A DNA stretch of 64,000 nt from Aquilaria yunnanensis (taxonomy: Eukaryota > Streptophyta > Magnoliopsida > Malvales > Thymelaeaceae), in assembly GCA_039654915.1 (NCBI GenBank), contig CM077594.1, forward strand, positions 106,096,893 to 106,160,892, read 5' to 3'. Below the pieces are notes generated by a model. It searched no databases, had not been told where the DNA came from, and was given only the letters and a program-made list of their open reading frames with translations. How positions within the stretch are numbered: the first letter of the stretch is position 1; each line of letters begins with the position of its first letter. Of the stretch, positions 1 through 11,255 are shown piece by piece. The translations under genes were made by a program, and so were the position numbers.

Positions 1-704
1 AATTATGATTAATTAAATATTATATTTAATAAATTTAAAAATTCTCAATAAATTTGTCAAAGAAAAGACATCATAGGCATGAATAAATAAAAAAGAAGCA
101 CATAATAGATATAAAAAATACAAACTACTTTTAAATAAACACTTAGTTTTTAGTTGAAATAATATATATAGTACTATGTTTTATTCATGTTTAAGAGGAA
201 AATTTTATAACATAAAGAATAGGATAAAATTTATGAATGTTTTCTTATCATCCTTATCATATTAAATATTTTCTTTTGGCTCTAAATTTTTTAAATATTT
301 CATATTAATCCTCAATTTGATGAAATTTATTAATTCTGAGTACCTATGTAATATTAATTTCTTTGAGATTATTTTAAAATTTTCTAGTAATTTATTTCTA
401 AGAAATTTTGAATTGGGTAATTTTTTTATAATTAATGAAAATTTACATTATTGTTTTCCCATAAATGAAATAGTAATTGGTGCACCATGTATGCACTCAT
501 GTAATAGTTTTTTTGTTGGGTTAAGGAATTAATTCCGATGGGGACCAAATCATATATTTTTAATAAATTTAGAATAAACGAAGAGGAGTCAAAAGCTTAG
601 GATCAAACAAAATGATGTTGAAAACATTACGATTTGGTTGCATAATTTAACCTACATAAATCTTGAATATTGATGGAATTTAATTTTTTTAATACATAAT
701 TTAA
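1..704. other. AT-rich intergenic DNA
   Basis: No gene recognised. The one long open frame (317-532, plus) is low-complexity, rich in Phe, Asn and Ile, and has no domain. I treat the stretch as spacer. Confidence 0.6.
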
Positions 705-2085
705 TTATAAAAAATTACAAAAATTTTCCTAAGGTTTGGAAAAATATATGATTGTGTCCTTACTCCCAACTGTTGTCATCCACCTCTTAATTGTGCTAAC
801 TTTGTCCCATATTTTTTATATCATTTAATTTTTTTACATAATTTAATTTAAATTTATTTATATTAGTATCTGTTAGAAAAAATTTTAAAATAATATATTT
901 AAAAACTATATATCTTGATTTATTAGTCTTATATAATAATTTTTTTATTTAGATACTAATATGTTAAAAATAAAAAATTATAAATTAATTACTAAAAACT
1001 AAATGGTAAAAAAAATATAGGATAGGGGAGTAAAATTTACCCACCTTTAACCTTAAAGAACCAAATTTACCCCTATACAAGTACAACCGAGCCTTAGTAA
1101 GAATCAATCAACATTTCTCTATATCACTTTGATGATTCATCTATATCTTCGCAAATTAGTAACAAAAGAAAAAAAACACATGCCAATCACAAGGATGGTT
1201 GAAGGCGGCGGCCCAGATCTGCAACAACTGCGCCGCCGAGCCCATAGCCGAGGGTTTCACCGTCTAGTCGCCACACATTCAGAATCCAGAAACAGAATCA
1301 GAAGGATAACCGTCTGGTCGCCAACCACGATCGCCGAGCCTATCGCTGTCGACCCACAATCGCCACCCTCACCATTTTGCCGTCTTTGCTACCCACGATC
1401 GCCACCTTCACCGTCGCCTCCTCCTTCTGAATCCCAACAATCATAGTGACCCATCGCCGCTCTTGCTCCTCCTCCTTCCCTCTCTCGACCCGTTGCCTCC
1501 ACAGCCACACGATTATAACGCCGCCTCCATTGTCAAGCCGAATCTCATTTCCAAGTCGATCCTCGACTGCGCGTTTTGACAAGAATCGATGTTTTAACTT
1601 TAGATTCTCATCACCGAGTCCTCGATTGCAAGGGAAGAGGGAGAGAGGGAGACGAGAGCAGATCGCAAATCACAGTGAAATCAATGGCAGAAGGTGGACA
1701 TGCAGCGAGTTGGGTGGTGCCGCCTTGGAGAGGGAGAGAAAGGGAGCAATGAGCGGCTATGGCTGAGGGGAGAGAGAGAGGGGCAGAGATGGCTGAGGGT
1801 AAAGAGAGAAGGGGAAGGAGGAGGTAGGTGCGAGAGATTTTTCAGATTGAAGAATGATTAATTTTTTTCAAATTTATTGGTTTTATTTGATTGAGTTTTA
1901 GTGGCTACTGGTTAGGCCAAAGTTTTTAAGAAAGGAGGACTTTTTTGACCTTTTTTAAATGACTTTTTTATAGTAACAGCAAATGACTGAGTTAACTTTA
2001 TAGGGGATAAATGTAGTTATTTAAAATAGTGAGGATAAAAATGCAGATTTTTTCAAATTTTAGAGGAGTTTTTGTAATTTTACTT
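705..2085. mobile_element. TIR element with GC-rich core (family A, copy 1)
   Basis: The two ends are diverged inverted repeats. The left end reads ATTACAAAAATTTTCCTAAG and the reverse complement of the right end reads ATTACAAAAACTCCTCTAAA; similarity continues for about 100 bp. The core (about 1190-1850) is GC-rich and looks exonic, with Pro/Ser- and Arg-rich frames at 1129-1446 and 1446-1766, but I recognise no protein. A second copy of the same design lies at 49388-50860, and the two share sub-terminal sequence near GAGTTTTA and GTTAAC. The design suggests a MULE-like non-autonomous element. Target duplication is not clear. Confidence 0.55.
810..1012. mobile_element. Relic MITE, internal part
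   Basis: Sequence such as AAATTTATTTATATTA followed by TGTTAGAAAAAA and AATATATTTAAAAACTA closely resembles the interior of the MITE at 12206-12444. The terminal repeats are eroded. It seems nested within the larger TIR element around it. Confidence 0.4.
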
Positions 2086-4364
2086 AAATTATAGCCTTTC
2101 ATCCTATAGGCTTACAAACGTTTGCCCTCAGTATGCTCAAGCCACGACACAATCAAAATTTTTACCCAATTCTATATTGATTTATTCGAAACTTCTGAAA
2201 ACAAAAAATTTCTGAAAATATAAATTTATTTATATCTTCTCTCCAAACACCTTTTTTACTTCTTCCGTATTGTAAGTCTCTGCCATAAAGTATGATATTC
2301 AAATAAAATTTACTTTCAATTTGATACAATTAATAAGATTTAATTTTATTTTTATAATTTATTAAAAACCATAATTGGTTATTGGTAGAATTTCTTTTTC
2401 ATAGAATTCAAGTTTTAAAATCTTACTAGAAAAATGTTGAATATTATATGTGAAAATCTTAATATTTTACGTAGTTATATTCAATAATTTCAAACCATAT
2501 AATCTAAGAGTAAAAGTATCCAAATTTAAGAGTGGTTAGCTTGATAAAATTTTTCTACTAAATGATCTATAAATTTAAGGGCGTGTTTGTTTTAAAGTTT
2601 GAATATAGTGAAAACTTAGGAAATTCACTCATAAAAGTAAATTAAAAGTTCAATAAATTTGTCACAATGTGATCAGGTATTTTTATTTTTATGGTACCAA
2701 TGCAAACTAAGTATTCAATATCAAATTTGACTTTTTTTTAAAAGAGTAAGACAAATTATTATTTAAAGATAATTAAGGAAATCTTTTCATAAATGTAAAA
2801 CTAAGGGTTAATTATGATTCAAATTTAAGATTTAACAAATATATTTCAATCAATTTATAAGGTTATTATATTGATAAAATATTGTGTTGAAAGGCTTGGT
2901 TTATTCTACTAAAAATTCAAAGCCTATTTGTTGTAATTTTTCATAAAATAAAATCCTATATTAAAGTAAAAAATTAATCCAAATATAAGTTCTTTTTCAT
3001 TCTTTTGTTTCTCTTATAGTATCTATTAGTCTAATTGAACAATAATAAATTTAATCCTAGCGAACGAGCTCAACTAGTCTTGAGGAACGTTGGCCCAAGA
3101 ACAACCCGGTTCAAATCTCCAAACACTTTGTTTGTCTAGCAAAAAAAGACCAAATATGGTCTATGCTTTTTAGGTTTTGAAAAGCAAGCAACATAACCCT
3201 CATACTTTACAAACTCCTACATACACCTTTCACAGTCTCACAAAATGTTTCTGATTATGAAAAAAAAAAAAAGTCAATTTTACTTCTCATAAAAAAATAA
3301 AATGACCTATAATTTAACGGTAAAAATTTTCAAGTCATATCTTTCACTTAATTATGCACTTAAAAACAAAAATATTATAGTGCTATTTCTGTTTCTATCT
3401 TAAAATTTTTTACTTTTAAATTGACTGAATACTTATAATTTAAGGGTAAAACCATCAAGTCAATTTATGTATCTTAAATTCCCTATTTTTATTTATCGTA
3501 TTAAGTTGCAATTTTAAATTCTACAAAAATTATTTAATAACTTAGAAAGTGAAAAATAATAATAAAATCTTGTGTTTGAGGGTATTTTTTATAGTGATGT
3601 AAACATTGGGGCACATTTGTTGCACAACTTCAACTTTAGTAGCAACTCATAGATTTTTTCCATAACATAGAAAAATATTAGGGGTTTGCGCAAAACTTGT
3701 TGTCCCAAAATTAAACTAAAGAGCTCCCATGCGATTTTTTACCATTTTTATGTCTAGGATGTTCTAATGATCTTAAAATTTTAATGAAATGTATAATGAC
3801 AAATTTAGGTCATATTAAAATAATAAAATATCTTATAATTGAAAGGTAAAAAGGTGGTTGAATATTTGTGTACTTTCATACTTTTATATATTAAAGATAT
3901 AAATAAAGATAAATATAGATATAGATGTGGATATAGATAGATAGAGCTATAAGTATAGAGATATAATCCCTTGTTCTTTCCTGTTCCATTAAACTTTGGG
4001 AACAGATTATGGTATTCATACTAGTGCTTGTATCTAGTTGCGGCCTGATCGAAAAACAATTTGCTTTTTTTTTTTTTTTTGGGTGTTGTCCAATTACAAG
4101 TTTCAACTAAAAATTAGATGGCTAGATTAGAAAATTTGAATCAACCATCGACATATAGTAGCTGGGTGCACAACTGTGTGATATATTGAAGTAGTATAGC
4201 AACCAAATCAATTCAAATTCTCAAACGTACAAGAAGATAAAAGAAAGAAGAAATCATAAAAGCTCACAAGTACATTATCCTGAAACCTAATTATCGAAAG
4301 TCTCCGTGATCATCACGGATATATAGATCCGAGGTGTTGCGAGAGAAGATGCAACTTCTATTTC
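2086..4364. other. Intergenic DNA downstream of SEO gene
   Basis: AT-rich spacer without a supported gene. It holds a possible SINE fragment near 3055-3175 and a GATA/TATAGA-type simple repeat near 3895-3965. The 3' UTR of the SEO gene should lie in the last few hundred bases. Confidence 0.5.
3055..3175 (+). mobile_element. Possible tRNA-derived SINE fragment
   Basis: A GAGCTCAACTAGT segment resembling a pol III A box is followed about 40 bp later by GGTTCAAATCTCC, close to the B-box consensus GGTTCRANNCC. Spacing and order fit a tRNA-related SINE head. No target duplication or clear tail was found, so this is tentative. Confidence 0.35.
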
Positions 4365-7163
4365 TCATTCGTCGCTGCACTGGTACATTATGTACCTCTC
4401 CATGGTCCGGCCGCATTCTGAGCAAACAATCCTTTCAGGGATCTTCCCGAAAGCACTTGGTATCAGCAACCTATGGCAGTGATGCGGCGTCTCATGCTGC
4501 AACCTCATCAGATGATCATGCAGTGCCGGCACAAAGCCCTTGGTTTGAACATGCTCTTTCCACTCATCATACCCGGACAAACCAGTCAAAAATATGCTCC
4601 CCTTGGCTCTCGTCATCTCAGCTGAACCTCTACTGATCAGGGCCCATCCGTTTTCGCTGCTATCAAACACACGCAGCATCGTGATCTCCTGCATCATTGG
4701 GTCATTCTCAACTGTCCTGTCGAGTTGGTTTTTGGAGTGCCACATGCTCTCTATCCTCACCCAGAAGTACCATACAGCAGTTAATTCAGATAAGGTGTGG
4801 CTAAGTTTCTCCGTATTGATGGTAGATATGATCCTACCGACACGTTCTTTTGGGTTGCTCTTTCCAACATAAGCCATTTCAAGGTTGATGCCTGCAGCTT
4901 GTGCAATGGAACGTGCCGTGCTGGTAAGTTTTCTCATCCACTCTATGTCCTCTCCTCCATACAGGCATATATATCTTCCCTCTGCAATCTGAATAGTGCA
5001 CATTTCAGATACCAGGAAATCATTTACTTTCAGTCTAGGCTAGAACCATTTACAGTAAAATTGTGGTCCCTTTAAAATAAAAAATTTCTAACAACAACCA
5101 TCTGAACTTATTTACCCAGTTCATAACCAATGGATCAATGCCGTCCACCAAGAGATCAAGTTTCCAAGATTCTTCACTCCAGAGAGCTTGTTCCCTTGCA
5201 GATGTGAAAGGGAAGGCCAGGCTGCCCCAAGTCCAGATCATGTGGATAGCATTCTGGCAGGCAGTCCGTCCTTGTGGATCTAGAACAACAAGGATAGGCT
5301 TTTTCTCAAACAGCCACTCTCCTCTGATGAAATCAACCACTGCTTTGTCAATCAATGAAGGATGGTGCAGTGTGTGCCATGTCATGCTAGCCTGCAGATT
5401 CGCAAATTGCTTTTGCCTGAGTTCTGTCCATGGGGCAGCAGGGTCCATGATTGGAATCCATACCACTTCATACTGACTTTCCAGCCTTGATGGATGGTGT
5501 CGGGATTCATTGTATATCTGTTCAAGAATTGACACCTCTTCTTGCATGATATCCAGGTCTGATATAAGAAGAAGAACATTTTTTCGCCTCAGGACATCAA
5601 TGGCAACCTGGTTTTCTCCCACCAGAAGTATGCCAGATTAGATAGCAGATAACAACAAACAAATTTTTAATGTAGCAGAAGGTACAATAAGATCATATCA
5701 TATCAAACTAAGATTTTCCTAGTGCTCATATTGCTAAAATGGGAAAAAGATGTCCAGTTAGCCTAGCACTCATCGATTTTAGAATTCTTGTGCTCTTATA
5801 GCCAAGTTTTTAAGCCTTCTTGAAAAAATGGCTTTCAAGAAAATCAAGAAGAGCAAACCCTTCGTTTGTTAGCTCCATCATAGAGTGGCAGTGGATCATT
5901 CTTCGGGTTCATTAAAGCTGGGAGAATCTTCATGTTGTCAATGTGGGTTGTCTCGAACAAATGCTTCAGGTTATTTCTGGCTTCGGCATATTTCTTTTCC
6001 CCTGCATCATTGAGGAGATTATATGAGCACTAGCTGACTGTTCCTTGACATTGTTATCACATTTCTAAATTAGGATCACCTATGTGCTGATGACATTTAG
6101 CCATTAGCATTCTTAGGTCGCTGAGCATGTTGTTCAGCTTGTGAGCCAAGCCTGATAACTCCCAGGCCTCTGTAGCTGATAATGTGTGTCTGGCACCAAC
6201 AAAATAAATTTATGGTTTTCACTAGAGATAAATTGGAGAAAATACCTCAAGAAGTATTACAGGGAAAAAGTGGTTTGGAAATGGAAGCCCAAGAAAAATT
6301 GCAAATGCCTACTCGCGTCCCATGTCAGCAAGGGATGAAATTCGAGATACACATGCCAAAATGCTCCTGATGGCCCAGTACACTGCAACAGGTATGTGAT
6401 CAATAGCTGCAGACATTTCAGGGACATCTGGTGTAATGTACTGTGAGGGAAGCTCATTGAATTCAACAATGCACTTGGTAATGTCTAACATGGCACAGAT
6501 GAGAGTTGTAATAGTGTCAAAACGACTTTTCAAGTTCTTAGAGTGTTGCAGGATTTCAGTTAATTGTCTGAGAATTGCAATGTCTTTGGCAAGCAGGTTT
6601 GAGGTCTGAATTTGTGCAATGAGCCAGAATTCGCCATAGTTGACAGCAAAAGCTGCTAAAGCCATGACCAGTTTGGCATCCCATGAATAGCAGGATAACA
6701 TGTTCAAGATTGAGATTGCAGTTGGATGCGCCTCACCAATTTCACAGCTCTTGCAAGATATCTCACATGAAATTCGATCAATGAGAAACGAGTATAGATT
6801 GAGTATGTCAGACAGGCTGGTTCTTTCTTCTAAAGTTTCAGAATGTGCTATAGGGCCCTACATGTGCCAAATAGAGAGTTGAAATTTAATCCAGAAAAAT
6901 TATTCAGAAAAAGGAAATTAACCTGGTTAGATTATAATCACTACCGGAGCAACAAGGGAATCAAGACTTGTGGCTGCACGCTCGAAGATGTCTTGGACAA
7001 TATGAAGGAGGGGTTTGACATTGATCTTGCTCCCATCTGGAGCATGAGTGTCCTGGATTTGCTTCAGCATCACTTTATCATCTGACGCTGAGAACATGAG
7101 CCTGTCACCTCTGGTGATATGCCTCTGCACATTAGCTGCAGGTCTTTTCAGCAATGTGTCCAT
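4365..7163 (-). CDS. SEO: Sieve element occlusion (SEO) protein
   Basis: Structural phloem protein family (P-protein/forisome type) that forms filaments in sieve elements and plugs them after wounding. I model six exons: 7163-6945, 6857-6313, 6189-6080, 6001-5859, 5607-5116 and 4988-4365. All introns are GT-AG and all phases agree, giving about 710 residues, normal for the family. The N-terminal SEO domain begins near residue 27 (SDDKVMLKQI, THAPDG). SYSWDAKL and ATEAWELSGLAHK are family signatures. Exon 5 carries the thioredoxin-like middle part (RRKNVLLLISDLDI; VVWIPI). Exon 6 opens with EGRYICLYGGEDIEWM and ends in the conserved CSECGRTMERY cysteine motif. The start is the first in-frame ATG. 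I see no disabling change. Confident on family, less so on subgroup. Confidence 0.93.
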
Positions 7164-9260
7164 AACCACCCACGGACAAACAGAAAGAACCAATGTTCAA
7201 GAAATGCTTCAGAAGAACCATCAGATATGGCATATATAGAGTGACCAGTCCACAGACGAGGAATAAAGTGCAAGTTGAATCAACTTCCTTGCTTCCAATG
7301 GGGTTTAGGCAAAGCCCCAGCACTGTTGGCCCACAAACCAGCAGTGCTTCTAATTATGAAAATTTAAATTCTGAATCATGAATTCTTGGAACTTTAATGT
7401 GTTTCAGTCGAATGACTCAGAAAAAAAAAATAGTACTTCCCTGTAACTTGATTCAAATACCAATCCTATTGGGAAGAATAAGACAAAGGTAAAGATCTGG
7501 GGAAAAGCATATGTTCTACCTTTCCTCTTTATTCTGGAGGTTTGAACACCAATTTGTAACTGAAGAAAGGAGAACGATTCTAACAAGTGCACTCAAGAAG
7601 CCTCAGAAAGTATCAGCACTTGCTTGGTTAAATGTTGCCACAGGCTTCAAGTAATAGTTGGTTTTGCATGTTTGCATGACAACACATTTTTGCATATCAC
7701 AGATATCTGTATGCAAGGCATAGCAAACGAAATGGTTTTCTTTCTTGATCATAAAGAAATTAACTTAAACATTTCTTCAAATATAAACTCAGAAATTTCT
7801 TTGCTTAAGTCACTACCTTCAGATAGAAGCAATAAGAGGCGAATACTTTGTCTACATAATTTTCCTACAATTTTCAGGGGGAAAAAGAAAAAGAAAAACA
7901 GATGAAGGAAAAACTTGATTCTTTTTCCCCCAAATTATTTCAGACACGAACATGTCCTATAGATTTATTGGATCCAATATTCACCATCCAACAACAACAA
8001 GAAAAATGGAGAAAGAAAAAAGAAAGTACATAAGAACAAAAAGAAGAAGCTGACAATTTGTATCAGTACGAATCCTGTCACTCCTCAGTCAGTTCGATTG
8101 CCATAACTTGGAATATCCAAATAGTTAGAAAAGCCCTATTTTTTTTTGCTTTTAACCTATGCATTTCCCTATCAGCTAAGCTGCTGATACAAGTAAAATA
8201 AGGATTTCTCTTCAAGTCAGTTTCAGGCTAAGAGTTATACATGTTGATAACATATACAGTTTAAGCAAACCCCAAGTCCAAGACTTGAAGCAGCATCAAA
8301 TGCAAAAATGTAACAAAACACCAATACCCTTGCTATTGATAAATAAGCTGAATACACCTGTAAATGGAAAATCTGAAAATTGATCTTCTAAGTTTAGCAA
8401 TCTTGAAAAGAAGTTGAAACATCTTCAGGGGTAACCACAGCAATTTCCATATTACCACTTTTGCAGCTTTTCCCAACATAACAGTCATTCAACCGGTGAT
8501 AAACTCCACTGAGACAGAAGACCCTTATCAAAAATTGCATGCACTGTAATATTAGATCCATGTCTCCTCCTATCTTTACACCTCAAGCCATGTTAACGGT
8601 TCAATCTAAGGTGTACCTGTCAAATCCAGAGTCTCTAACCAGCAATCAGCCCCCAGATCCACTGGCATATATTATCCAGAGAGATTGGGAAGGTCCAATT
8701 CACAGAATGTCCATCAAACATTTTAGGAGCAACTGAACTGCTAGCAATCTGATAAAACTCAGTCTTCACGCATAAGTCAAGAATAGCAATACCTAGGTTG
8801 CAAGTTCCTGGAGAAAGCATGGTGCGCCGGGCCTATGTTGAGGAAACTTACATAAATAACAATATAAATAGGACAGACGGCTAGTAGACTATTACTTTGT
8901 AGAAGTTACAAAATTTGAGATACCTGAGCTTCAATATATTCAGGCCATTTCTACCCAATCTAACAAAATGGAGAAATGCTGCAGAAGTCTGGTGTACTGC
9001 TAGGAACCATCAAGATTCTGCAAGAGTGGGAGGAAAGCTAGATCAACAGATAAAAAACAGAACTAGGTCAGGCAAACAAACAAGCATATTTTCTACTGAG
9101 ACATCTGGGGAACTTTGAGGCATTATCACAAAAAAACATACCATTCCCAGCATAAGCTCCAACCAGAAACACCCATTCTGCATAGTTTCCTGGTTTTTCA
9201 TAGAGGAGCGTCATGGAGGAACATTTATAGCCCACCGAAGCTATTCTTTATCACAGTGAA
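7164..9260. other. Spacer between SEO and PPR genes
   Basis: No supported protein gene. Short frames here (for example 7624-7905 plus and 8635-8820 minus) show no domain. Both neighbours are on the minus strand, so this holds the promoter and 5' UTR of the SEO gene at the left and the 3' UTR of the PPR gene at the right. UTR introns are possible. Confidence 0.5.
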
Positions 9261-11255
9261 CTACTCTATCCAACTAAATGCTGCTTGCTTCTTGATTTCA
9301 TTTCTTTCCATCATATCCCGTACTTGTGCAGCATCATCCCACCGCCCAGCATCAGCATACATATTGTACAACAAGAGATATGCTGCTGGGCTTTCTGGCT
9401 CAATCATTATCAACGCATCTGCTGCAACTCGAGCCAACTCTACATTGTTATGTACTCTACATGCATTCAATAATGCACCCCATACTGCTTTGTCAGGTTC
9501 AAGAGGCATACCCTTGATCAAATTTATGGCTTCCTCAAGCTGGCCATGCCGGCCCACCATATCCACAAGGGAGGCATAGTGTTCAATCCTTGGCTTGATA
9601 CCGTATTCACATATCATGGATTTGAAGTGTCTCCGACCTTCATCAACACGTCCTGAATGAGCACAAGCATTCAGAACTGAGATAAACGTTATATAGGTAG
9701 GTTGAACTTTATTCCATTTCATCAAGTCAAATAACTCCAACGCCTCTGCAGCAAAACCATGAGATGCATAACCTCCTATCATTGCATTCCAAGAGATTAT
9801 TTGTTTTGATGCTTTAACCTCATCAAAAATGGACCTCGCCTCAACTATTGCCCCACATTGTGAATACATTGTAACAAGGGCGTTATTTAACGGCACATCT
9901 GGGATAAATGTTTTTGCAACCAGCTGATGAATCTGAATTCCCAACTGCAAATCGACAAGCCCAGTACATACACTGAGTAAAGAAGAAAGGGTATGCCGGT
10001 CAGGTTTTTCTGCTTCAGTTTGCATGCGAATGAAAAGCTTCAGTGCTCCAATATAGTCCTCATTTTTCTCATATCCTGCTATGATTGAATTCCAGGAAAC
10101 AAGGGTTTTAGAAGGCATGCTTTCAAAGTAAGCACGAGCAAGTTGTAAACTACCCATCTGAGAAAATGCTGTAATCATCATGTTCCAAGATAGAGCATCA
10201 GGATTTGGCATTTTAACAAACAGATTGCTAGCTTCTTCAATGCCTGATATGTGGATATACCCACTGATCATAGTATTCCATGTGAAAATATCCCGTTCCA
10301 CCATTTGGTCAAAAAGCTCTCGAGCAGAGACAATATCCCCTGCCTTTGTGTAACACATGATCATTGAGTTCCATGACACCAAATTTCTCTTAAATTTTCC
10401 GTTTCTCTGTTCACCTAGATCATCTTTACATGGCATCTGATCAAAAAGCCGTCGAGCATCTTCCACTCTTCCTCTCTGACCATATCCCGCAATCAAAGTA
10501 TTATAAGCATGCACCAAATATTCTCTAGTGCAGTCCCCAGTTTCGAATTCATGCAAAATCCTTGCAGCTTCGTCCAATTTATCATTCTGAAGAAGTCCTG
10601 ATATTAATGCACTAAAAGAAGCCGAGTTCTGTTCAGGCATCCTCCGGAAGAACTCGATAGCGCTTGCCACATTACCATTACACAAAAAACCAGTGATCAT
10701 TGCATTCCATGAAACCACATTTTTCTTGGGCATGGTATAGAAAATCCTTATAGCATCATCAATCCTGCTATTCCTTGCATACCCGCTAATCATGGTGTTC
10801 CAAGAAGTAAAATCCCGCTCAGGCATTTCATCAAACAATTGTGTCGCCTCCTCGAGGAACCTGCTCCCCCCAGACGAAAGATAGCCAGAAATCATCGAGT
10901 TCCACGACACCACGTCTTTTTCGGGCATTGCGTCGAACAACTGGCGTGCCTTTGCAATTTCTCGCCGCTTAACGTACCCACTTATCATTATATTCCATGT
11001 TACCGCATTTCTAAGAGGCAGTTTATCGAACAATAATCTGGCTTCGTGAATCCTTCCGGATCTCATCAAACAGGAAAGCTTCTTGTTCTGTGAAAAGACT
11101 TCTGGACTTTTCGGAAAGGTCGAAACAAAGTTGGCCCTCGAAGTGGTCGCAATGTAACGGCGGGTTGTGAAGGCATCGGGAAGCCGATAGCAGCGCCGCC
11201 GTTGAGTCACGGTCCGAGCTAGCAAACCGGAGGCGTTCAGTCGGAGGGCAGGCAT
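9261..11255 (-). CDS. MEF9: PLS-class PPR protein, MEF9-like (E subgroup)
   Basis: Single-exon 664-residue pentatricopeptide repeat protein, starting at an ATG. PPR proteins of this class bind organelle transcripts and specify C-to-U editing sites. The N terminus (about residues 1-45) is Arg/Ser/Thr-rich with few acids, like a mitochondrial presequence. From about residue 55 there is a long run of short S-type repeats (VTWNIMISGYVKRRE, VVSWNSMISGY, FTSWNTMISGYARN), then a P-L-S block near 400-540 and an E domain (HYASLVDMVGRHGQL; PDKAVWGALLNACRVHNNVE; YLLLYNMYADAGRWDDAAQV). It stops shortly after the E motifs and has no DYW deaminase, so editing would need a partner in trans. Repeat order and the MPALR start strongly recall Arabidopsis At1g62260 (MEF9). 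Orthology is from memory. Confidence 0.88.
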   Translation of the reverse strand: MPALRLNASGLLARTVTQRRRCYRLPDAFTTRRYIATTSRANFVSTFPKSPEVFSQNKKLSCLMRSGRIHEARLLFDKLPLRNAVTWNIMISGYVKRREIAKARQLFDAMPEKDVVSWNSMISGYLSSGGSRFLEEATQLFDEMPERDFTSWNTMISGYARNSRIDDAIRIFYTMPKKNVVSWNAMITGFLCNGNVASAIEFFRRMPEQNSASFSALISGLLQNDKLDEAARILHEFETGDCTREYLVHAYNTLIAGYGQRGRVEDARRLFDQMPCKDDLGEQRNGKFKRNLVSWNSMIMCYTKAGDIVSARELFDQMVERDIFTWNTMISGYIHISGIEEASNLFVKMPNPDALSWNMMITAFSQMGSLQLARAYFESMPSKTLVSWNSIIAGYEKNEDYIGALKLFIRMQTEAEKPDRHTLSSLLSVCTGLVDLQLGIQIHQLVAKTFIPDVPLNNALVTMYSQCGAIVEARSIFDEVKASKQIISWNAMIGGYASHGFAAEALELFDLMKWNKVQPTYITFISVLNACAHSGRVDEGRRHFKSMICEYGIKPRIEHYASLVDMVGRHGQLEEAINLIKGMPLEPDKAVWGALLNACRVHNNVELARVAADALIMIEPESPAAYLLLYNMYADAGRWDDAAQVRDMMERNEIKKQAAFSWIE

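Noticed and set aside
1129..1766. Proline/serine- and arginine-rich ORFs as host genes
   Set aside because: They lie inside a TIR element, change frame without splice logic and match no family I know.
4334..5476. Plus-strand ORFs over the SEO gene
   Set aside because: Antisense shadows of SEO exons 5 and 6.
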